DNA from: Ceratothoa steindachneri
Lineage: Eukaryota; Arthropoda; Malacostraca; Isopoda; Cymothoidae
NCBI GenBank assembly: GCA_963969495.1
Contig: OZ018328.1
Location: 496,001-560,000 of the forward strand
Reading direction: 5' to 3'
DNA: 64,000 bases
Numbering within the stretch: position 1 is the first letter of the stretch; the number at the start of each line of letters is the position of its first letter. The position numbers were made by a program, and so were the translations under genes. Below the pieces are notes generated by a model. The model did no database searches. It saw only the letters and a program-made list of their open reading frames with translations, and was not told where the DNA came from. Positions 44,470-54,223 of the stretch are shown here, in pieces.

Positions 44470-46970
44470 TGACATTAGATGCTGTACAAGTCTAATTCAA
44501 TCAAATTATTCCTATAATAGAAGGTCCTTCCCTGAACCTTCTGCTTCGAATATTGACCGGAGTGACTCGGATTAAACCTGTAGAAGTGAGTAAATATGAT
44601 TTTATTTATGTTTATTGTTGCTTTAGTGTTTTGATGATTCTATTACATTTTAATGGCCGATGTAAACTCGAGTGAAACTACGTAGGGTGAGTTTCATTTT
44701 TTCATATAATACTTAAGAAAACGGACTTATCTTCTAAAACGACCTAAGTCAAGCTATACCTGTATTATCAAATTCATAATAGCAGGTGCAAATAATCCAT
44801 TGGAGTTGAAAGGACCTTATACTAACATTATGATAATGATGATAAATGGACTATGAACATCTCCAGGGACTATGCTGCTTGCCTCACAGACCTCACATTA
44901 CCAAATTAAAATAGATAATAGAAATTTTAATTTTTTTCCATTTTTCTGTATGAAATTATAAAATTTAAAATAAATGTAAAATAGCAAATAACCTTTTGAG
45001 CAGTATATTTTGCATTGAAAACTAAGTGAGTTGTTTAAAAGAAAATAATAACTTCTATTAAATTAAATATCAATAAAGAAGCCTTAAATCATTTATCTTT
45101 ATATAAGTCAAGTTTGGAAAATAAGTGAGTAAGTTTTCTTTATTTTTAATATTTAAAATAATGTAATGTATTACTTATAATTTAACTTCACCTGTGTGTA
45201 CATTCTAAAGATGGATGCCTTTAGTTTTAAAACTTGTTATATATTGATTTATATATTTTTCAACATGATCAAAAGACCAAATTATGTTGCAAGCCTATCA
45301 AACTTTTAGAGCTTTCTGCCTTTTAGATCACTTTATATGCTACAAGGGGGTGGATATCTAGACTGGTCCACCTTGTAACAATCATGGCATATCTTCTTGT
45401 CCCTACTATCCTCAGCAGTCTTAAACTAGATTTTGACTAACTTGGGTTTATTCTTTCTTTGATGCTTCCTATAATGTTTTTAATGTCATCGGTATTTTGG
45501 GTTCTTGGTGACTTTTATCTCTTATTTCTGGAGAGAATTTTGAGTTATATTGTGTTGTTTCTATTGATGGCTGTGGATACAAGTGTGTGTTTGGCTTTGT
45601 TTATATCACAACTAGGCAATTAAGAAGCTTGGTTCAAGATATTATTTTGTATAGTTGGTGAGGAAGACCCAGTCAAGTATGGGCTTATTGAGCGCTATTC
45701 ATATAATATTTAGAAGGTAGTCAGATGGTAATGCAATATGGGGTTTGTTAGATTCTTTGGCTTGCTAGTTCAGGGGAACAAAGGATGGCTTTTGTGAAGT
45801 CTGTGTTTGGAGTGTTTGTTTGTAGTGGTAGGTAGAATAGTTGTTCAATGATTCTACAGCTTTTGCGACTAGATGAAGAATCAAGATGCCTACCAGGTTA
45901 TGTTGGAAGGTATCAAGTGTAGCTTGTAAGCACTGCACATGAATCATTATTTGATGGATAATGATATGCACTTGCTTCTGAAGACCCAGATCGATGTAAA
46001 AAGTTCACTTCAAACTTGCCCATTATAAATGCAGCTAACATACTCTCCTGATTTGACACATTTTAGGTTATCAATCATTATAACCCTAGTTATGGGTCAC
46101 CAAATATTAGTGACGTCAATATGCCTGAGTTCATATCTCCTGACCTGTTGGTCGGATTTACCTTAAAATTCCAGAAATGGGTTTAGGGCCCCAAAACTTG
46201 CTATAAACCAAATTCCAGCTAAATCTAATTTTTCTGGTTGATCTCACAGAGAATGAATTCCCTTACCATATTCTTTTGCAACATCATTCATTCATTGGCC
46301 TCTTCATTCTTTGTTATGCTTGTTTTAACTCAATAGTTTATCTTGCGTTCTTTTGGTGATCCATGGCCACTAAAGTTATTGCTATAAAGCACTAAATTTA
46401 ACATATCACAAAAAAACAAAACAACCAATTTTCAGATACTATCTGATGCGAAACTAAACTTTGTTACACATTAATATTTATTATAACTGAGATTTAAAAG
46501 TTGATTACCTCATATTTACCTTTTTGAAAAATTAATGGCTCCTCATCTCTAGAACCACTTAAACTAATAGGTACTATTTATCTTTTCTCATTCCTTTCAG
46601 TAACCATTCATTAATTTTAATATGGAATGACTATATCATTCTCATTCCAACCATCACCCTACAAGAAAACTCTCTCCACCCATCCTCAATATTAATTACA
46701 AAGCCAGTCCTAGCAAGAGCCAGGACTGGGCCCTTCTTTCTCCAATTCACAACTGATTAAAACACATCCACATTCACCTTCTACTCCCACCAAACAAGAC
46801 TAACTATGCCACCACTCAGAGAAATTAACACACATGTCAGAGAAAGCACTTATAGAAACATCTAAGCTCCAGTCACTTAACTATCCTCTCAAAATGCAGA
46901 CATATTAATTAATGAGGTAATTGATTAAATTTTTTATGAGATTGAACCAACTTTGCTTTTATTCATCATA
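44470..46970. other. AT-rich non-coding DNA
   Basis: No coding signature, tandem repeat or transposon motif was recognised. Confidence 0.4.
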
Positions 46971-46971
46971 G

Positions 46972-47056
46972 GATTTCTTCAAAGGTTACAAAAATGGAAG
47001 AAATGAAAAAGGAAGTTATTGAATATCCCCTTAATTTTCATCTAGATGATAAAAAT
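46972..47056 (+). CDS. Putative exon 1 of a possible host gene
   Basis: An acceptor-like ATAG at 46,968-46,971, an ATG at 46,994, 21 codons (MEEMKKEVIEYPLNFHLDDK...) and a GTAAAC donor at 47,057. The intron phase is 0. The peptide is acidic with a hydrophobic centre. No family is recognised; short acidic phase-0 exons like this occur at the start of some arthropod zinc-finger genes, which is only a suggestion. Confidence 0.3.
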
Positions 47057-47193
47057 GTAAACATGTCAATATTTTATTATATATATTAGCATTCAACATC
47101 ATTATTTAGTTTGTATTTAAGTGAATATACTTTTACTTATCTAATGATTAACTCATAGTTACAGAAAATAAATTGTCTATTCTTTTATATTAG

Positions 47194-47262
47194 GATATTT
47201 ATAAAGCAAGACACATCCAGGAATTGAAGGAAGAATTGTCTGATTCAGATCATGTAAATGAA
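47194..47262 (+). CDS. Putative exon 2 of a possible host gene
   Basis: A pyrimidine-rich tract and TTAG end at 47,193, then 23 codons (DIYKARHIQELKEELSDSD...) and a good donor GTAAGA at 47,263. Phase is 0 on both sides, compatible with the exon at 46,972-47,056. If not spliced here, the frame reads on to a TAA at 47,368. Confidence 0.3.
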
Positions 47263-47499
47263 GTAAGATTGGTCACAAGTCAAGAACGAGCCATTGTTGA
47301 TGGTTCTAATGAATTGCAGTCAAAAGAATGCCCTGTCAAAGAGGCAGCTACAATGATTTGCTTGTTATAATATTTACCAATTTTCCCATGAGAGCTAATC
47401 TCTCTACAACCTATTATTAGTTAAAGAAAAATAAGTTTTGAGGGTTAAATATTATTAGTTCTTTATTGGGTGTCATTTCATGAGAATTTTTATTTTTGT

Positions 47500-47625
47500 T
47501 CAGATGCATAGCTGAGTGGTCTAACTGACCTCAAAGCAGTGCTCACTCCTCAGTGTGCTTGGCTTGATCATTACACCTGCATGGATTTTTTGTAATCAGG
47601 AAAAACTTTTCCCTAAAAAAATTTA
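47500..47625 (+). mobile_element. tRNA-derived SINE, copy 1
   Basis: A Ser/Leu tRNA-like head: box A TAGCTGAGTGG at 47,509-47,519 and box B GGCTTGATCAT at 47,561-47,571, the correct 40- to 50-base spacing for RNA polymerase III promoters. It is followed by a body shared with copy 2 (TTTTTGTAATCAGGAAAAAC). Not an intact tRNA: no complete cloverleaf or discriminator-CCA context. Confidence 0.65.
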
Positions 47626-47826
47626 ATTATCTATATCTTTATTGTATGACTCATTTTATTTCATCATTCTTTCACATTCCTGAGAGATATAGTATATATT
47701 TGCCGCATGTTTAACTCTGTTTCTTGTTTGTCCATTGAATTCCCAATTAATTTCTCTTTCAATAGGCTTTCCAATTAACTTGGGGAAGCAGTCTTAAAAT
47801 ATTTTTTATTTATAAGAATATTTCTC

Positions 47827-47975
47827 CTCATGTGTAGTTGAGTGGTCTAAGGCATTGCTTTAACTAAGATCAAATCGGTGCTTGCTGCCTCAGTGTATTT
47901 GGTTTGATCCTCATCCCTGCACAAATATTTTGGTATATTAGGAAAGAACATTTTTCAGTAGAAAAATGATTATAT
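47827..47975 (+). mobile_element. tRNA-derived SINE, copy 2
   Basis: Box A TAGTTGAGTGG at 47,835-47,845 and box B GGTTTGATCCT at 47,901-47,911, with a long variable-arm-like stretch between, as in Leu/Ser tRNAs. The body (TTGGTATATTAGGAAAGAAC) resembles copy 1. Same orientation as copy 1. Confidence 0.65.
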
Positions 47976-48317
47976 TTATCTTGTTTCTTTGCAATATGAG
48001 AGGACATATGTAGCTGAGGTCATCTCATAGATTTTTTAAAGTTTTACCCCTTGATGAAGTTGTCACTCCTTATTTAGTGCATCTTCCATCATTACATTTG
48101 ACACCCTTATTTAGCTGTTATGGCCATGCACACTTCTGTTAGTTGCACACACTAATTTTTACAATCCTATCCATCACTCATCATTTTCATCTGAAAATGA
48201 ACATATTTAAATCTCCAAAGAAGCCATTAAAAACATGGATATAAATTTATGAAAAGAACACAACAGTGATTTCTGGATGCCTCTGTAAGGAATTAAATTT
48301 TGTATTTCTTTAAATAG

Positions 48318-48398
48318 GACTTCAAGGAGATTTCATTAAAGGAAGAAGTTAGTGAAGAATTTGTTCATAGAGAGATGAGTTCTTCTGTTACTTTTGAT
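48318..48398 (+). CDS. Putative exon 3 of a possible host gene
   Basis: A TTTAAATAG acceptor, then 27 codons (DFKEISLKEEVSEEFVHREM...) to a GTACTG donor at 48,399, phase 0. An alternative donor GTGAGT is at 48,443. Style (acidic, Lys/Glu-rich, begins with Asp) matches the preceding exon. Confidence 0.3.
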
Positions 48399-48979
48399 GT
48401 ACTGTATACAAAATCTGAAATATCTCTACCAAACAAAACCATGTGAGTTTTTGCAACAAGACTTCCACCAAGAAAAGATAATCTTTGTTTTTTTTAGTTT
48501 CTCTTTGTATAATGGCAAACATTATTTTGTAGTTTCTTCACACCAATGTTATCACTCAAGATTGCCATGTCTTAATAATAAATAATAATAGTAGAGTTTA
48601 TACACTTATCATGCTTTCTTGAATGTCCATTTCATTCTGTGCTGTGTAAACAGTACCTTTCCATCTATATTAGTCAGGGTCCTACTACTGGCTCCCATTT
48701 CCTCTCACACACCTTTCAATTGAGTACATATTTAATACACTCAGTCTACATATTCAAGGTGCCTCAAGGAAGGTAATAACTTTGTTGCCCTCCCTTGCCT
48801 TAACTTGCAGGTTAATATCATGTATAGAATATACTAAATGTGGGTTAACATATGAGTGATAAAGTTTAAAGATATCCTTGCATTTGTAACTAACATTTAT
48901 CTTAATGAACTCCAACAAACTATTTGCTTTATTTTTTGACTCAATACACTAGTTAGAAAACTTCAGTAACTTATCTATT

Positions 48980-49450
48980 ACTACTTGTAAAGTCCTTTTC
49001 AGCCCCAATTAAGTTCAGCCAATGCCCATCCACTTTATAGATCAAACCTGTAATATCTCTTCCCATGTTTATAAATTTGCATTTTTAAAGTTACCCTCAT
49101 CTTCTCTTATTGAAGCTTCCAATTTGGTCTCGTCTGCAAAAATTAACATTGCTATTAAATGCTTTGCCAAGGTCATTTATTTAGATTAAAAAAAATAATG
49201 GACCCAAAACTGATCCCTGAGGTAGCCCACTGTTATTTTACTCCATTTAACATTATGTGATGCTTCCTATCTTTTAGCCATTCACCTATTCAATTCAATA
49301 CTCTCCATCACATCCCAGGCCTTTTATTAACTAGTCTCGTCTGTGGAATATTGTCAAAGGCTTTGCTAAAATCTAAGTAAATTACATTACTCCTTTATAC
49401 AACTGTTTTGTTACACCATCCATAAATTCCACTAAGTTTGGTAAACATGA
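48980..49450 (-). pseudogene. CR1-like LINE reverse transcriptase relic
   Basis: On the minus strand motif A reads VIYLDFSKAFDNIPQTRL near 49,380, then WLKDRKHHIMLNGV near 49,265, SGISFGSII (from SGVPQGSVLGP) near 49,220, and motif C FADETKLEASI near 49,150 with Asp-to-Glu at the second catalytic position. Stops and shifts throughout. Confidence 0.7.
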
Positions 49451-49834
49451 TTTACCTGTTCTAAATCTTTGCTGAGCATCGTTGCTTACACTCTTACAAA
49501 CTCGCCAAGTTAAAGTTACTGGCCTAGGGTTATTTAGGTCTTCTTTCCCTCCTCAAAGTGGACACTACATTTACTATTCTATTTGGCACTTCTCCAAAAA
49601 TGTAGTGATCTATTATGTATCACACTGATTACAATTAGGACTATATGTATCTTGCTCAAATTGGTGGGAATTAAAAATTTTACATTCATCCAAAAAATAA
49701 AGCCAAAACCATTGTTCTTTTTAAGAAGTAAAAGAGCTATAAGGAAGATTGCAAAAATCTTCATAAAATAAGCAGTTGAAAATTGCAAACAAATACATTC
49801 TGCACCTTGCACATCACAGGAATCATATCAGCCC

Positions 49835-49985
49835 CTGGGCTGCCTGGAGAGGAAGATAGGAGACAACCCAAGAAAACTCAAATTTGTGTGCCATTGTGCC
49901 ATGACTATTTCTTTGGACCTATACCCTAATACCACAAAGACTTAAAACCATTTTCTGTCATCTTTGAATTCAGAAGTAGACAGTG
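49835..49985 (+). mobile_element. LINE-A fragment, end of RNase H region, plus strand
   Basis: Matches the region near 31,365-31,500 of the preserved copy (GAAGATAGGAGACAACCC, CCATGACTATTTCTTTGGACC). It meets a minus-strand LINE-A fragment at about 49,985. Confidence 0.65.
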
Positions 49986-50540
49986 TGCAAAGTAACCAAC
50001 TATTCTAGGAATAGTCATCAGGCCCACAGTAATGAGTTTGCCAGACAAGAACTCAACAAACTCATCTACTGACCTAAATTCGACTGAGACAGTGAATTTA
50101 GTAATTTCCTGAAATGTCAACCACTGTATCCAATCAAAAAATGAAGACTATTTTTCAGGCAACAGCAGCAGCAGCCCCCAAAATTATTGTTGAAGGAGAA
50201 AGTGATCTCTGCCATGGAGGTCATCGCTCATGCCCCCCCACCCAAAGTTGTCTGCATCCAGAAAGCACAGGAACAGATTAAGACAGGAAAACAAACCAGT
50301 CTCATGCAGTGATGCAAAACTCATCCACATTTAGAACATCTACAGTTCATCAATCAGGTTGGCAAGCAGCTGACTCCTAGGACTGTGTAGTTCTCTCAGA
50401 AGGAGTGCCTATCATTCAAGTCATTGAGGAGAAAAAAGGGCATTGGCAACTGTGCTATGATGTTCTGTAAGTCACCCCATCAAAGTTGGTTGATGGTAAA
50501 ATGTAAGTAACAATAGCAGTATATCTATCCCTGGTCAAAC
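49986..50540 (-). mobile_element. LINE-A fragment, endonuclease region, minus strand
   Basis: The minus strand carries VEFRSVDEFVEFLSGKLITV near 50,080 (compare VEEFRSVDEAVEFF in the preserved copy) and, upstream near 50,510, YTAIVTYILPSTNFDG (compare YTIISAYIPPSADFDAG). Decayed. Together with 49,835-49,985 it is another inverted LINE-A pair. Confidence 0.65.
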
Positions 50541-50544
50541 TGCA

Positions 50545-51090
50545 CTTCATTGGAGAAGAGTCAGAGGGGAATTGATTGAAGTCTTCAAATGGGTAAAAGG
50601 ATATAATAAAGGGGATCTGGGTAAGGTTCTTATACTTAGTGAACATGACAGGACACGTAGCAATGGGTTTAAGCTTGATAAGTATAGGTTTAGGAAGGAG
50701 ATTGGGAGGAATTGGTTTACAAATCGTGTGGTAGATGAATGGAATAGGCTCACTAGAGATGTGATAGAAGCCTCCTCTCTGGGTAGTTTTAAGAATAGAT
50801 TAGATAAATATATGAATGAAGCTGCTAGATGGAACTGACTTTTTTATGTACATATGTATATATTTTTCTAAGGAGTGGGGAGATTATTTTGCGGTTGCAT
50901 GAATGGACATAATCCTCTGGATGCATTTTATGTATATTGTAGATTAGATCTGACGAACTCCTGTAAAGGGTGACAATGTTGATGACTTTTCTCTGGTAAG
51001 AAATCTTTGTGTGTTGACTGGAACAGGAGCTGCCAAGTGTAGGCCATGAATGGTCTTTTGCAGTCTCCTTCTTTTCTTATGTTTTTTTTC
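50545..51090 (+). mobile_element. CR1-like LINE 3' end (family E), plus strand
   Basis: A 5'-truncated element. Coding part 50,550-50,838 (RGELIEVFKWVKGYNKGDLG..., RNWFTNRVVDEWNRL, NRLDKYMNEA) ends in TGA, followed by a 250-base 3' UTR ending CAGTCTCCTTCTTTTCTTATG. The same 3' end occurs inverted at 63,185-63,935. Confidence 0.8.
50572..50838 (+). pseudogene. CR1-like reverse transcriptase, last 88 residues
   Basis: The C-terminal tail of ORF2: IEVFKWVKGYNKGDLG, LSEHDRTRSNGFKL, FTNRVVDEWN and FKNRLDKYM marks. Only a few substitutions separate it from the copy at 63,443-63,832, so both insertions are fairly young. Catalytic motifs absent through truncation. Confidence 0.8.
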
Positions 51091-51362
51091 TTAAGTGAAC
51101 AGAAGAACAGATATGACATCATGTAAATTGTGACCCTTCTTGGCTGACCCCAATCCTGTGTGGGTGGGGTTGCAAAACCCTTATACTACGAATGGCCTCC
51201 TGTAAGCAGACATTTAACAGGTAATGAGAGGAGACAAGCTCCACAGCTCCTCCCTGTTAACCCAGTCCCCTCAATTCCATTAAAGGAATATGCACACTAC
51301 ACCCTTTATTTATTTAAAGAATACAAAGACTATCATTTACTTGGAAAAACACGAGACAGTCA

Positions 51363-52763
51363 CTAGTAAAGGCGTAAGGCTGACATGCTGTATGAGCAAA
51401 GATGCCAATCAGGGAATTTAAGGAAGATGATTAGGAGGGAGATAAATTCTGCCTTGACAGTGTGGGTGGAGCTATGCAGGAGATAAGTGTCTGGCTCCTG
51501 CCACAGAGTGATCCAGCTGAGCGCGAAGAGGGTAGCATCTGAAAACCAAGTGCCCATTTTTTCAGGAGGAAGCCAGGGTACCCACTCCGAGGAGATGGCA
51601 CCCAACAGGGAAACTCTGTTGAGCCGGGCATAGGCCATCTGGGCCCAAAAGCTGGGGAACGAGGCAGCCCCACATACAAAGTTGAGCAGACCGCCCAGCC
51701 TACCCCAATAAGAGGAAGACTTGTGGATGTAGGGAGCCCACTCTAAGGCCATTTTGACCCTCTGAGACATCTTTTTGGTGAGCCTTAGGTCGATCTCGAC
51801 ACCCAAGTACACCAGGGACTTTGTGGGGATCAGGGTGCTCTTCTTCTTATTGATGGCCAATGAAGAGTCCTGTATATCTGTAATGAGAAGAATGAAATCC
51901 CCTCTGCTCCCCAGCAGGAGGATGTCATCCAAGTAAGTATAAGCACTGAAGTTACGATGCTTGGCTATGGCTGAAAAAATAGTGTGCATGCACCGCTGCA
52001 TAATCACTGGAGAAACCCCAAAACCCATAGGGAGACAATGGAACCTGTAACTCACCTGGTTACACTTTATACCAAACCATGGGTGGGTGCTAGGGTGAAT
52101 AAGTATGTGATAATCACTGGAGAACCCCCAAAACCCATAGGGAGACAACGGGACCTGTAATTCACCCGGTTGCACTTTATACCAAACCATGGGCGGGCAC
52201 TTGGGTGAATTGGGATGTGATAGAACCCATGACACAGGTCAATCTTTTCTGCTTAGGAATCAGACGGGGTATTCCTCAGAACCTTACCAAGGGAGGGGAG
52301 TAACGCTCCAAACTAGTAAGGGGGGACATATCATAAACAAGACGGTCCTCCTCAGGTTTTTTAGAGACCAGGAAGACACAATAGGCACAGCAGATATTAT
52401 TGCTGACCTCAAGAACTTCAGCCCTGACAAGGGTCTCCAAGATGTCTTCCACGTCGGGTCCGGTTGTGGCAAAGTGGTGGTAATTACCCAGGTATACTTT
52501 CACCCCTTTACCTGTGCGTTGTTGGAAGGATCAGGAAGACTATCGCACACGTGCCCAGGGATGAAGTCACATATTCGCCTTTGTAATGGATCCTGGCGCA
52601 ACAAGAGGCTGATCTCCATGGCGCCCTCACCATCCCTATAGCCTCGTCCTCCCGAGACTCGAGCTGAGGTTTCGGATTTTGCATCCTGACTAAGAGCCCC
52701 CTCCGAAGGAGGAGCATCAAGCTCGGTAGTGACATCAGGCTGCATGAAGGTTTGGCTCCTCAT
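51363..52763 (-). pseudogene. YLDD reverse transcriptase with FSDAT RNase H motif (hepadnavirus-related or DIRS-like)
   Basis: Minus strand. The upstream part (52,763-52,500) is of unknown function. RT fingers at 52,503-52,276 include RLVYDMSPL. RT motifs A and B follow in a different frame within 52,240-52,002. The main frame 52,235-51,363 holds CLPMGFGVSP (motif B; residues 68-77), YLDD at 101-104 (51,935-51,924), LVYLGVEIDL at 141-150, FSDAT at 231-235 (RNase H Asp 233) and KAEF with Glu 263; the third RNase H Asp appears as Tyr 282 (SYSMSAL). A 110-bp tandem duplication (52,002-52,221) breaks the frame between motifs A and B. The frame ends in TAG at 51,363. No integrase, LTR or recombinase seen. 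The lineage is not settled. Confidence 0.6.
52002..52221. repeat. 110-bp tandem duplication inside the YLDD RT
   Basis: AATCACTGGAGAA...CCCAAAACCC begins at 52,002 and again at 52,112, with both units about 90% alike over their length. 110 is not a multiple of three, so the duplication shifts the RT frame. Confidence 0.85.
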
Positions 52764-53079
52764 GCAAAAGACGTTCTTGAGAATCCTGCTGGGGAGGGTG
52801 GTTTGATAAGGTTAAGGGCCTCTACCCTTGCGGCCAAGCCAGAGTCAACAACCAGCAGTCTCTACTGCTCTCCTAGGTCAAAGTCATCCAGGTTCTCAAG
52901 CCGAGGTAGAATGCAGAGAGCTTCTGGCCGTCACAGGCACCATCGCCTCTGAGCACTTATTGGGTGGAGGTTGCACTCACCATGCAAGTCTTTGTCTCTC
53001 TCTCTCTCACTCTGGTCCATGTTTAGTTGGGAGTGGGGAATCTGAAGCTACTCTGGTGCTTTCATCCTTTATAGGACAC
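52764..53079. other. No recognised feature
   Basis: Between the YLDD RT and LINE-A copy C1. It may include the upstream part of the RT element, but no motif is visible. A (CT)n-like tract lies near 52,990-53,010. Confidence 0.4.
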
Positions 53080-53704
53080 CTTTATGAGTCCCTGAAGACT
53101 CATACAACCTCCTCCAGTTGCTTTACCTCTGGTCACCCTCTAATTTCAGAGGGTGGACACTGACTAACTTTCTCTCACCCAACTATCCTTGATCGGGGCT
53201 GAGGGGGGAAGGTACAACCCCTTTCCCCTGAGCTATGGTTTGGGTTGGTGTTTTTTTAACAACCTGCCTCACATACCCTTTCTCTTTCCTTTCATGGTGT
53301 ATGAATTTTACGCACAGCCCAAGGTGGAGCCACCATGCTTAAGGGCTTCCTGGCCAGTGGGTGGGAGAAGTGGTCTTAACCCGCGGCACCTGGCTTTGCC
53401 TGCCCCATATTCACCCCAAACAGAGCTGAAGGTGACCCGTTTCTCGGATGGGAGCCTTTTGGCAAATCCCTCAGAGGCAGCAATAATTCAATAGTTAGTG
53501 CGTTTCAGACACTCGATGGCACACCAGTGAGTGTTTTGACAGGCTCTACTTTGAACTTCGTGAAAGGAGTGGTTTATGCGAAGGAACGCATGGACTACTC
53601 CATAGATAACATCACCTTAGAGCTGGCTAGCCATGGAGCAATCAAGGTAGAACCTTTGATGAGAAAACCGGGAGGGGACTCCAGACCCACACTCTTCATC
53701 ACGT
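53080..53704 (+). mobile_element. LINE-A copy C1, 5' part only
   Basis: 5' UTR landmarks (ATCGGGGCTGAGGGGGG, TTTTTTTAACAACCTGCC, CCAAGGTGGAGCCACCATG) then a jump into ORF1 (LKVTRFSDGSLLAN near 53,425, TLNFVKGVVYAKE near 53,550, ITLELASHGA near 53,610). It stops at CATCACGTTT, 53,704, where copy C2 begins, at the point equal to about 27,052 in copy B. Confidence 0.8.
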
Positions 53705-54223
53705 TTCCCAGCTTAGCTTCTTGTCCATCTTTCAGACAGCCTGTATTTCTACCTTCATCGCTTTTCATACAACCTCTCCCACAACTTTCTCTGTCAGCCT
53801 CTAATTTCACAGGGTAGATGCTGATCTTCTCAGCCAACCGTTCTGTATCGGGGCTGGGGGGAGAGGAAAATGTTCCAGAACTCCGGTTCGCGATGGTGGG
53901 TTTTTAACAACCAGCTTCATCCCCACCCATACCTTCCTCACATCCCCTTTCCTTCTCACTTCACAATCTATTTTTTTTTTATGTTGTGTCCAAGGTGGAG
54001 CCGCTATGCTGAGGGACCATCAAGCCACCAGGCGGGAGGGTTGGTCCGTAATGCTTGCACCTGGCTCTGTCAGGCCTGTACTCACCCCTTGCAGAGCGGG
54101 CTGCTGCGAGGGGTGATGAGCGATTTCTTCCTGTGAGAAAAATATGGTCACCATGCCCATGAATGAAAATGTAAAAAAACAAAATGTTTCCCCATTTCCC
54201 CTTGTGCATAGACGGAGCTGCCC

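Noticed and set aside
47500..47975. Functional tRNA genes
   Set aside because: Only A and B box-like parts are present; acceptor stem and anticodon stem do not form, and the sequence continues into a SINE body.
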